A stretch of DNA of 5,874 bases, taken from Gemmatimonadota bacterium. Lineage in GTDB: Bacteria > Gemmatimonadota > Gemmatimonadetes > Gemmatimonadales > Gemmatimonadaceae. The notes under the pieces are model-generated. The model was given only the letters and a program-made list of their open reading frames with translations, was not told where the DNA came from and did no database searches. Of the stretch, positions 1-5,874 are shown piece after piece. How positions within the stretch are numbered: position 1 is the stretch's first letter; every line of letters begins with the position of its first letter. The position numbers and the translations under genes were made by a program. Location of the stretch: contig JAHFCS010000152.1 of NCBI GenBank assembly GCA_023249395.1, positions 1 to 5,874 of the forward strand. The letters run 5' to 3'.

Positions 1-462
1 CTCGGCGCCTCGCCGTGCGCGTCGCTCACATGATCGACGTAGTCGCCGGCAAGCGCGCGGACAATGTCGTGGTCCTGATAGAAGGTGATCGGATCGTGCA
101 GGTCGGGAGCGGGCTGGCCGTTCCGGCGGGGACGCGAACGATCGACCTGGGGGCGGCGACGCTCCTGCCGGGCCTGAGCGACGTCCACACGTACCTGTCG
201 TCGCAAGGCGGCGATTATTATACGGATCTGTTTCGCCGGAGTCCGATCGACCGCGCCGCGCGCGCGCCGACCTATGCGCGGAACACACTTGAGGCGGGGT
301 TCACCACGGTGCGCGACGTCGGCGCACCCGAATTCATCGACATCGCACTACGCGACGCGATTAACGACGGCTCCGTCGCCGGCCCGACTTGGCACGCAAG
401 TCGGCGCCGTTGGCACAACGAACGTGGAGCAGCTTGAGCATCATTCGATTCTTGCCGACTGA
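1..462 (+). pseudogene. Amidohydrolase remnant (imidazolonepropionase-like), 5' cut by window edge, internally deleted and frameshifted
   Basis: The first reading frame is open from the left edge (a GTG at 15 is only an internal candidate start) to a TGA at 435-437. It encodes the N-terminal part of a metal-dependent amidohydrolase: a beta-sandwich segment (VVLIEGDRIVQVG, then TIDLGAATLLPGLSDVH) followed by GFTTVRDVGAPEF and an RDAINDGSVAGP stretch, all in family order. After about position 390 this frame becomes unrelated sequence (ASRRRWHNERGAA). A different frame then reads GTTNVEQLEHHSILAD and stops at 460-462. That tail resembles the family's 'AGVtsIEHgSlLdD' strand, which normally lies more than 100 residues further on. 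I read this as an internal deletion with a frame change, followed by loss of the C-terminal third that carries the catalytic Asp. In addition the metal-binding HxH motif reads H-T-Y (186-194). Intact members are usually about 400-450 residues, so this copy should be inactive. The family call is solid; the identity of the short out-of-frame tail is an inference. Confidence 0.75.
426..429 (+). promoter_or_regulatory. Candidate ribosome binding site for the PQQ dehydrogenase (GGAG)
   Basis: GGAG lies 4 bases before the TTG at 434, inside the amidohydrolase remnant. It is the only clear Shine-Dalgarno-like element near the 5' end of the dehydrogenase. The first in-frame ATG (494) has none. It supports a TTG start at 434, although the spacing is on the short side. 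Confidence 0.35.
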
Positions 463-2608
463 AGCAGAGGCCCCGCTGCGCTGGGTTGTACTGATGGGAA
501 TCACCCTCGGCTGCCTGGGGCACAACGCCCCGCGTCCAATTGGGACAAGCGATTGGCGCGCCACCGGCGGAGATCCGGGAAATAGCCGCTACTCGCCGCT
601 CGAACAGATCAATCGCACCAACGTGGGTAGGCTGCGCGTCGCCTGGATCTACCACACAGGCGACCGCCGTTCTGAGATTCAGGCTACGCCGGTGGTCGCC
701 AATGGCGTGCTATACGCCACGACCCCTGCTCTCGCCGTTGTCGCACTCCGCGCCGATAGTGGCACCCTGATGTGGCGCTTCGATCCCTTCGCGAATCGAG
801 AGCGCGAGTCGCACGTTAACCGCGGGGTTGCGTATTGGTCAGACGGCGGCGAACAGCGGATCTTCTTTTCCGCCGGTCGGCGCCTGTATTCACTCGATGC
901 GACCACCGGTCGGCCTGTCGTGGAGTTCGGCGACAGCGGGTGGGTAGACCTGACTGTCGGCCTGGGCCGCGACGTTGGCGATGCTTTCGTCGTCGCAACG
1001 AGCCCGGGTGTAGTGTATCAGGATCTTCTCATCCAGGGCACACGCGTGGGCGAGGGCGAGGGATCGGCGCCCGGCGACATCCGCGCGTACGATGTGCACA
1101 CCGGCAGAATCCGGTGGACGTTTCACACCATTCCGAGGCCGGGCGAGTTCGGTTACGAGACGTGGCCCCCGGATGCGTGGACGACCGCTGGCGGCGCGAA
1201 CTCATGGGCCGGAATCAGCGTCGACGTGGACCGCGCGATTATCTACGTCCCCACCGGCTCCGCGACACCGGATTTCTACGGGGGTAATCGTGTTGGCGCA
1301 AACCTCTTCGCCAACACGCTCCTCGCGCTCGATGCCAGGACCGGCAAACGACTGTGGCATTTCCAGACAGTGCACCACGACCTCTGGGATCGTGATCTGC
1401 CGGCAGCGCCCAATCTCGTAAGAACGACGCGCGAAGGCAGACGCGTCGACGCTGTCGCCCAGATCACCAAGAGCGGGTTCGTATTTCTCTTCGATCGCAC
1501 GTCGGGCAATCCGCTCTTCCCTGTCGAAGAGCGCGCCATGCCCGCGTCCAATCTCAGTGGTGAGCAGACATGGCCAACCCAGCCATTCCCGCTCGTACCG
1601 GCACCTTTCGCGCGGCAATCGATCACCGAAGCTGATCTCACTGACCTTACTCCGAGTGCGCACGCTGTAGCACTCCAACGCTTTCGTATGCTGCGGCATG
1701 ATGCGCTGTTCGCGCCCCCCAGCCGCCAGGGAACGATCGTGCTGCCCGGATTCGACGGCGGCGGTGAGTGGGGCGGCGCCGCGGTCGATCGAGAGACGGG
1801 TGTGATTTACGTGAACGGCAGCGACGTTCCATGGATCGCCGCGATGCGCGAAGCGGCGCGGATACCTTCTTCGACAGGCCCTCCGCGCGCTGGCGCAGAG
1901 GTGTACGGTGCCACCTGTGCCAACTGTCACGGAGCGGATCGACGCGGCAACGACCGCACTCCGTCCGTTCTCGGCGTGGGCACGCGGCTATCGGCGGAAC
2001 AGCTTCAGCAGGTGATAGATCGCGGTCGCGGGTTCATGCCTTCGTTTGCGAATCTTCGGGAGGACGAGAAGCAGGCAGTCATCGCCTACCTGCTCGATCG
2101 TCCCGCGCCGCCAAAGGCCCAGTCTGCCGACAATTCTCCTCATGCGTTGGAGCTCGCTGCCTCTCGGTTGAGGCGTACTAGTGCGCCCTACGAGTTCGTT
2201 GGATACGAACGCTGGAGGGACTCGACTGGGTATCCAGCCGTCAAACCGCCCTGGGGCACATTAAGCGCGATCGATCTGAACACCGGTGAATACCGTTGGC
2301 GAATTCCGCTCGGTGAGCACGATGCACTGACCGCGAGAGGTGTTCCCGTTACTGGCACCGAGCAGTACGGTGGTCCGATCGTCACGGCAGGTGGCCTGGT
2401 GTTCATCGCGGCCACGCAGGACGAAAAGTTCCGCGCGTTCGACAAAGCGACAGGCAAGTTGCTCTGGCAGACGACGCTGCCTGCGGCTGGCTACGCGACA
2501 CCGTGTACTTATGCCGTGCGCGGCAAGCAATACGTCGTCATCGCGGCCGGCGGTGGAAAACTCGGCACGAAGTCGGGCGATGCATACGTTGCTTTCGCGC
2601 TGCCGTAA
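434..2608 (+). CDS. PQQ-dependent dehydrogenase (membrane-glucose-dehydrogenase-like propeller) with inserted cytochrome c domain, exported
   Basis: This quinoprotein probably oxidises a sugar or alcohol in the periplasm, passing electrons from PQQ to its own heme c and on to the respiratory chain; the substrate cannot be read from sequence. With the TTG start at 434 it has 724 residues. A hydrophobic stretch at about 17-27 (WVVLMGITLGC) looks like a signal peptide or weak lipoprotein signal; the lipobox TLGC is not canonical. The beta-propeller runs from about residue 41 to the end, with repeated 'ALDxxTGxxxW' blade motifs. HHDLWD at 314-319 and K346 in ITKSG match the Asp and Lys known to be essential in E. 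coli Gcd (D466, K493), with the same 27-residue spacing. A cytochrome c domain is inserted at about 483-565: CANCH at 495-499, and MPSF with the likely axial Met at 535. The C-terminus (GGGKLGTKSGDAYVAFALP) is typical of the family. The five N-terminal membrane helices of Gcd are absent. Start choice is uncertain: TTG 389, TTG 452 and ATG 494 are alternatives, but an ATG 494 start would lose most of the export signal. No PQQ synthesis genes are in view. Confidence 0.9.
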   Translation: MSIIRFLPTEAEAPLRWVVLMGITLGCLGHNAPRPIGTSDWRATGGDPGNSRYSPLEQINRTNVGRLRVAWIYHTGDRRSEIQATPVVANGVLYATTPALAVVALRADSGTLMWRFDPFANRERESHVNRGVAYWSDGGEQRIFFSAGRRLYSLDATTGRPVVEFGDSGWVDLTVGLGRDVGDAFVVATSPGVVYQDLLIQGTRVGEGEGSAPGDIRAYDVHTGRIRWTFHTIPRPGEFGYETWPPDAWTTAGGANSWAGISVDVDRAIIYVPTGSATPDFYGGNRVGANLFANTLLALDARTGKRLWHFQTVHHDLWDRDLPAAPNLVRTTREGRRVDAVAQITKSGFVFLFDRTSGNPLFPVEERAMPASNLSGEQTWPTQPFPLVPAPFARQSITEADLTDLTPSAHAVALQRFRMLRHDALFAPPSRQGTIVLPGFDGGGEWGGAAVDRETGVIYVNGSDVPWIAAMREAARIPSSTGPPRAGAEVYGATCANCHGADRRGNDRTPSVLGVGTRLSAEQLQQVIDRGRGFMPSFANLREDEKQAVIAYLLDRPAPPKAQSADNSPHALELAASRLRRTSAPYEFVGYERWRDSTGYPAVKPPWGTLSAIDLNTGEYRWRIPLGEHDALTARGVPVTGTEQYGGPIVTAGGLVFIAATQDEKFRAFDKATGKLLWQTTLPAAGYATPCTYAVRGKQYVVIAAGGGKLGTKSGDAYVAFALP

Positions 2609-2652
2609 TGGACACGTGCCGCGTATTTGCTCGACGGAAGTGGTCAACGCGT

Positions 2653-2671
2653 CGCCCGTGCGCGACGGGCG
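2653..2671. terminator. GC-rich hairpin downstream of the PQQ dehydrogenase
   Basis: CGCCCGT (2653-2659) and ACGGGCG (2665-2671) form a perfect 7-bp stem with a 5-base loop, 45 bases after the dehydrogenase stop codon. No T-tract follows on either strand, so it is not a textbook intrinsic terminator. Its place between convergent genes makes a role in ending or stabilising transcripts plausible. Confidence 0.3.
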
Positions 2672-2672
2672 C

Positions 2673-2728
2673 GTGATGCGGATGTTGAGCTGGGGGTATC
2701 ACTTTCGCGACAACCCCACCCGCATCAC
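2673..2728. repeat. Nested inverted repeat between convergent genes (possible bidirectional terminator)
   Basis: GTGATGCGG (2673-2681) is matched by its exact reverse complement CCGCATCAC (2720-2728). Inside it, GGGGT (2693-2697) pairs with ACCCC (2713-2717) around a 15-base loop. The whole element sits in the 173-bp gap between the dehydrogenase stop (2608) and the beta-helix gene stop (2782), next to a second hairpin at 2653-2671. The arms are seen directly; the function is inferred from position. There is no flanking T-tract. The rest of the gap shows no gene that I recognise. Confidence 0.4.
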
Positions 2729-2781
2729 TCCCCCGCTCTGCGGCCACTGCCGGTCGCCTGCGCGGTAAACACGCATTCGTT

Positions 2782-4977
2782 TCAGGGACGCTCGTCGCGC
2801 ACAATCTCCACGCGTAATTCCGTCCACCCTGTCAACTGGTAATAGTCGACACGCAGCCGGTGCTCGCCCTGCGCGATGTTCGTCACGTTCACTTCGGACT
2901 CGTGTGGCTTCCAATTATCGATCACGAGCCTGTCGTCCACCCACACGCGCACCGCGTCATCGCTGATGGTGCGCAACACGTATTTGCCTGGCCCGAGCTT
3001 CACACCGGCGGTGGCCGCGATTCGAAAGTTGGATTGCGGCACACCCTGAACCGCGGGCCTATACCACATATAGTCGAGCCGCGGCGTCTGCACGGTAGTG
3101 ATTGGTGTTCGGGGCGCAACACTGTCCGCCAGCGCGAAGAAGGAAACGCTCCAGCTACCAACTGGGTTGAAGCGATCGTAGGAGAAAGTGTACTGCGCAC
3201 CCGCTGCGCGCCTCACACCGAGCGGTGAAACAGTGACCCCGCCGCGGTACTCGAGAATAATTCCCCAATCGTTCTCGAAACCGCGCGTTGGCATGACCAC
3301 GATCGTATCGCCGATGCGCCCGCTCTTACTCGACAGCTCGGCAATGCCGCGGCGGTCGATCACGCGCCACGCGCCCGGCGGCCCGAGCACGCGCAACGCG
3401 AGCGGCGTGGCGTACGAGCTGTCACGCGGCCACAGCTTCGGAGACCGCCAATCGTACGGCCCCCATTCGTCAACGATGATCGCCGAGCGATCGCGCTGTC
3501 CCAGCGGGTCCTCGTGGGGATTCAAGCCTCGCGGTAAGCGCATCGGGAGTACAATACCCGACGGTACTTGCCAAGCGGGTGAAGCCGGCGGCCAGTTCCG
3601 AATATCAACGCGAATATTCAAGCCGCTTGTGTCGTTGCCCACTGCGGTCACCTTCGATGTGTCAGCCACGAACACCGAATCCACCTTGATGAATTCATTG
3701 GCGGTCAGACTCGCGCCGGAAGTCTGCGCAACGCGCAGCCCGACGCGATTGCCGGCGAAGATGTTCCCCGCCATCTTGTAATCTCGGCTATGCGTGTCGC
3801 GATGTTTCGGATACCCCCAGTCTCCCGGTTCTTCAGGAACGGCCCATAGTCTGACCGCCGTCGAATCATTCACGAACCGGTTAGCGCGAATCTCGTTGCC
3901 CTGACCGTGCTCGATGGCGATTCCCGTGCGATTGTCTGCGAAATCGTTGCCGATGATCCTTGAATCGTAGCTATAGCCGCCCCACAGGCCATACTCGGAA
4001 CCGTGCGCGCGATTGCCAATGAAGACATTCCGGCTGAAGGTCGCTTCCATTGCATTGGTCGGCGCAAAGCTGAAGTCGTTCGCGTAAAAAAGATTGTCGT
4101 TGCAGCCACCCTGACCGGTATCCATTGTGGATTGACCGGCCCAGAGGAAGAGTCCATCGCCACCGTGGGTCATGGAATTGAACGCCACCACATTGTGCGA
4201 ACTCTGCTCATACAGCAGCAAGTCCGCGGAATCCTGGCCTCGTCTGTAGAAGCCCTGACTGAAGCCCCGCACATTGTAGCTCGCGTGGTTGTGCATGATC
4301 TGGTTGTAGCTCGAGCGGTACAACGCGATGCCGACGCCGGAATTGAATTCAATGGTGTTGTTCCAGATGCGCAGGCTATCGCTGCGAACGAGCATGAGAC
4401 CTTCCATGCCTTGCTCGATACGGTTGCCCCGCACACTGCCCTCGTGCACATCGCTCAAATAGATGGCGGCGCCAAAGCGCAGCCACTCGTCATGTTCATT
4501 GTTGTGGTGTGAAAGCCAGTCCATCAGGCTCTCATGCTCGACCAGGCTGTAGAGCCGGGGCTTCCAGTTATAACTGATCTGGTTGTCGAGCAGCTCGAGG
4601 GCGCGCGTCCCGCGCGCTAGTATTCCGACCTTGTAGCCTCGCACGCGCGCGTTCAGGATTCTGACGTTGCGTCCGCCAACGATGCGGATGGCCACGCCTG
4701 CCGCCGCATCCGGATTCGCGCCAACCGGAGATCCCTCCAGCACGCTGCCGCCGAAATCCACAGTGATGTTGTCGCCTCGAATCGTGATGACCGCGGAATC
4801 GAGCGAGCTTGGCGCCTTGATCCGATAGGTCGTCGGCACAATGCGCACCGAGTGTGTGATCACGAGGCCGGGAGTGAGCCGAAGGCTTTGCTGTGCGAAT
4901 ACCGGACGACTTGCGGCAGCCAGCAGGATCAATGCGGCAGCGCACTGGAGCCCAGTGACATGTCTTTGCGCGTGCAT
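2782..4977 (-). CDS. Secreted right-handed parallel beta-helix protein with C-terminal PA14 domain
   Basis: The protein has 731 residues from ATG 4977. Residues 1-28 form a clear signal peptide: basic start, hydrophobic CAAALILLAAA, cleavage likely after PVFA before QQ. Residues about 60-110 (ITIRGDNITVDFGGSVLEG) resemble the opening of NosD/pectate-lyase-like helices. Residues about 95-445 form many beta-helix coils with Asn-rich turns (NRIEQGMEGLMLV, NTIEFNSGVGIALY, NDFADNRTGIAIEHGQGNEI, NIFAGNRVGLRV). A linker domain of unknown type follows at about 455-625. Residues about 630-728 are PA14-like, with the typical YVLRTISDDAVRVWVDDRLVIDNW signature and a closing RLRVDYYQLTG strand. Beta-helix proteins of this kind often bind or cleave polysaccharides, and PA14 domains commonly bind glycans. 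I see no identifiable catalytic motif, so enzyme activity is not claimed. The start is placed 4 bases after the stop of the upstream reductase gene; an in-frame TTG at 5028 would overlap that gene and put 17 extra residues before the signal peptide, so I rejected it. Confidence 0.85.
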   Translation of the reverse strand: MHAQRHVTGLQCAAALILLAAASRPVFAQQSLRLTPGLVITHSVRIVPTTYRIKAPSSLDSAVITIRGDNITVDFGGSVLEGSPVGANPDAAAGVAIRIVGGRNVRILNARVRGYKVGILARGTRALELLDNQISYNWKPRLYSLVEHESLMDWLSHHNNEHDEWLRFGAAIYLSDVHEGSVRGNRIEQGMEGLMLVRSDSLRIWNNTIEFNSGVGIALYRSSYNQIMHNHASYNVRGFSQGFYRRGQDSADLLLYEQSSHNVVAFNSMTHGGDGLFLWAGQSTMDTGQGGCNDNLFYANDFSFAPTNAMEATFSRNVFIGNRAHGSEYGLWGGYSYDSRIIGNDFADNRTGIAIEHGQGNEIRANRFVNDSTAVRLWAVPEEPGDWGYPKHRDTHSRDYKMAGNIFAGNRVGLRVAQTSGASLTANEFIKVDSVFVADTSKVTAVGNDTSGLNIRVDIRNWPPASPAWQVPSGIVLPMRLPRGLNPHEDPLGQRDRSAIIVDEWGPYDWRSPKLWPRDSSYATPLALRVLGPPGAWRVIDRRGIAELSSKSGRIGDTIVVMPTRGFENDWGIILEYRGGVTVSPLGVRRAAGAQYTFSYDRFNPVGSWSVSFFALADSVAPRTPITTVQTPRLDYMWYRPAVQGVPQSNFRIAATAGVKLGPGKYVLRTISDDAVRVWVDDRLVIDNWKPHESEVNVTNIAQGEHRLRVDYYQLTGWTELRVEIVRDERP

Positions 4978-4981
4978 CAGC

Positions 4982-5590
4982 CTAAAGAACCAGGTCGCGG
5001 CGCGCGTAGCGAAGCAACACGTTCCCAAAGGGGTACGCCTTCGACTCCAGCAGATTCAGCCTCAATCTCTTCGTAACACCGCTGAACAACGGCCGGCCAT
5101 TTCCGAGGAACACCGGGCTGACGACGAATTGATACTCGTCGATCAGCTCGTGCTGCGTGAGTTGCGACACGATCGATCCGCTTCCGAAGATGATCATGTC
5201 TTTGCCTGGCTCGTTCTTCATCACCTCGATCTCTCGCGGGTCGAACTCGTGCAGGAGTCGGGAATTATTCCACGTCACGTCCTTCAGAGTCCTCGAGAAG
5301 ACCAGCTTGTTCGACTGATTCAACATGGTCGCCATGGCGCGCATTTCTGGAGATTGTCGTCCAGCATCATGCGGGTCCGCCGCTGTAGCGGAGTCGTCCG
5401 TGACGTGCGGCCAGAACGACGCGAACATCTCGTAGGTGCGACGGCCGAAGAGGATCGTGTCGAATCCCGGGGTGGCCTCCGCGCCCGCTTTGTCGATCTC
5501 GTTGTCCGGCACGACCCAATCCAGGTTCCCATCAGCCGCCGCGAAGTATCCTTCCGCCGTCACGCGATTGAACATCACGATTCGTCGCAT
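4982..5590 (-). CDS. Dihydrofolate reductase family protein (RibD C-terminal-like)
   Basis: This is a 202-residue cytoplasmic protein of the RibD C-terminal/DHFR-fold family, the YyaP/YwjB type, which is distinct from housekeeping FolA. Visible family features are the opening strand RRIVMFNRVTAEGYFAAADGN (split here: RRIVMF, then TAEGYFAAADG), LFGRRTYEMF at 47-56, NKLVFSRTL at 94-102, the nucleotide-binding Gly-rich IIFGSGS at 133-139, and DEYQFVVSPVFLGNGRPLF at 151-169. Length is normal for the family and no key segment is missing. NADPH binding is expected from the fold; the substrate is unknown, and members are not reliably dihydrofolate reductases. The ATG at 5590 is supported by an AGAGGA ribosome binding site. 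It lies 81 bp after an SRPBCC gene, a pairing often seen in small regulatory or stress operons. The TAG stop (4984-4982) is 4 bases before the next gene, suggesting translational coupling. Confidence 0.9.
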   Translation of the reverse strand: MRRIVMFNRVTAEGYFAAADGNLDWVVPDNEIDKAGAEATPGFDTILFGRRTYEMFASFWPHVTDDSATAADPHDAGRQSPEMRAMATMLNQSNKLVFSRTLKDVTWNNSRLLHEFDPREIEVMKNEPGKDMIIFGSGSIVSQLTQHELIDEYQFVVSPVFLGNGRPLFSGVTKRLRLNLLESKAYPFGNVLLRYARRDLVL

Positions 5591-5594
5591 AATG

Positions 5595-5600
5595 TCCTCT
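5595..5600 (-). promoter_or_regulatory. Ribosome binding site of the DHFR-family gene (AGAGGA)
   Basis: On the minus strand AGAGGA is followed by CATT and then the ATG at 5590, which is a strong Shine-Dalgarno match at usable spacing. It fixes the start of the reductase and shows that it can be translated independently of the upstream SRPBCC gene. Confidence 0.75.
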
Positions 5601-5621
5601 TTGAAACGAATTTAACATTGC

Positions 5622-5643
5622 AGATTCGCCACGGGGCGAATCT
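5622..5643 (-). repeat. Perfect 9-bp hairpin in the SRPBCC-DHFR spacer
   Basis: AGATTCGCC (5622-5630) and GGCGAATCT (5635-5643) form a perfect 9-bp stem around a 4-base loop. Read on the minus strand it lies about 30 bases past the SRPBCC stop codon and about 30 bases before the reductase ribosome binding site. The sequence after it is AT-rich (GTTAAATT) but has no run of T, so it is at best a weak terminator. It could instead be an mRNA-stabilising or processing element, or an operator, since it is a near-palindrome. Confidence 0.5.
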
Positions 5644-5671
5644 CCACGGCAGTTTGGAGCGTTGGGCAACA

Positions 5672-5874
5672 TCATCGCACCAACAGGTGCGTGGAGGTCG
5701 AGCCAGGTTTTGCGAGCACCCGGTCGAGCGCGGCGTAGCTCTCATTCATGCCCTGCTCCATGCCGGAATTCAGCATGCCGTCGCGCTCCTCCGTCGTGTG
5801 GAAGATTGAAAGCGTGACGACTTTCGTGCGCCCGTCGCCGAGGTCTTCGAACGTCGTCGCGTTTACAATGACGT
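5672..5874 (-). CDS. SRPBCC / AHSA1-like domain protein, C-terminal part only (gene runs off the right edge)
   Basis: Sixty-six C-terminal residues are visible before the TGA at 5674-5672. They read VNATTFEDLGDGRTKVVTLS, then IFHTTEERDGMLNSGMEQG, then MNESYAALDRVLA. This closely follows the family pattern 'tvtFEDlgGrTkltvts.f.s.eeRDgml.sGMe.G..esy.rLdelL' of SRPBCC proteins related to the Aha1 C-terminal domain. These are small hydrophobic-ligand-binding folds of about 140-160 residues, so roughly half or more of the protein lies outside the window. The specific ligand is unknown. The gene precedes the DHFR-family gene on the same strand. In many bacteria such pairs follow an ArsR-type regulator; whether one lies beyond the right edge cannot be seen. 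A short tail (AKPGSTSTHLLVR) follows the last helix. Confidence 0.85.
   Translation of the reverse strand, partial: VIVNATTFEDLGDGRTKVVTLSIFHTTEERDGMLNSGMEQGMNESYAALDRVLAKPGSTSTHLLVR

Noticed and set aside
1202..1930. A 242-codon minus-strand open frame within the PQQ dehydrogenase.
   Set aside because: It lies opposite conserved propeller sequence, has no recognisable domain, and looks like a GC-driven shadow.
2609..2781. A possible small gene or gene fragment in the convergent gap.
   Set aside because: Short frames cross it on both strands, but all run into flanking genes, none has a convincing ribosome binding site, and none resembles a known family.
4975..5028. An upstream TTG start at 5028 for the beta-helix protein.
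   Set aside because: It would overlap the reductase gene by 47 bases and put 17 residues ahead of a complete signal peptide; ATG 4977 fits better.
5607..5640. A promoter for the DHFR-family gene: an AT-rich TTAAAT box just upstream of its ribosome binding site.
   Set aside because: No acceptable -35 element is found 16-18 bases upstream, since that position falls in the hairpin arm, so the box alone is not enough.
4841..5809. A long + strand open frame (322 codons) opposite the reductase and SRPBCC genes.
   Set aside because: It is antisense to two genes with clear family matches, its product is Arg/His-rich without recognisable motifs, and long shadow frames are common in GC-rich DNA.
1..5874. 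A novel defence, mobile or RNA-based system.
   Set aside because: No nuclease, integrase, transposase, toxin-antitoxin pair, reverse transcriptase, direct repeat array or tRNA is visible; all genes fall in known metabolic or surface-protein families.

Overview
The window is GC-rich bacterial DNA. It holds two exported proteins, one of them a PQQ/heme c dehydrogenase, a metal-dependent amidohydrolase relic, and a small SRPBCC plus dihydrofolate-reductase-like cassette. This mix suggests a free-living aerobic soil or sediment bacterium, for example Gemmatimonadota or Acidobacteriota. The phylum is an inference from gene content and base composition; no marker gene is present.

Layout on the + strand: positions 1-462 carry the remains of an amidohydrolase of the imidazolonepropionase-like/Xaa-Pro dipeptidase type. 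It is cut by the left edge, interrupted by a deletion plus a change of frame near position 390, and lacks the second metal-binding His of its HxH motif. Its tail runs directly into a PQQ-dependent dehydrogenase with an inserted cytochrome c domain (about 434-2608), whose start codon probably lies inside the relic.

Positions 2609-2781 are a non-coding gap between convergent genes. It holds two neighbouring inverted repeats that could end transcription from both sides.

Layout on the - strand, read from the right edge leftwards: the C-terminal end of an SRPBCC (AHSA1-like) protein (5874-5672); an 81-bp spacer with a perfect 9-bp hairpin; a dihydrofolate-reductase-family (RibD C-terminal-like) protein (5590-4982); then, 4 bp later, a secreted right-handed beta-helix protein with a C-terminal PA14 domain (4977-2782). 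Spacing and shared strand suggest these three could be co-transcribed. The first two are a familiar pairing; the third is an exported, probably glycan-associated protein with no obvious link to them.

I see no RNA gene, CRISPR array, transposase, attachment site or integrase. I do not find convincing evidence of a new biological system. The most unusual points are the truncated amidohydrolase abutting the dehydrogenase and the close coupling of the beta-helix/PA14 gene to the reductase gene.
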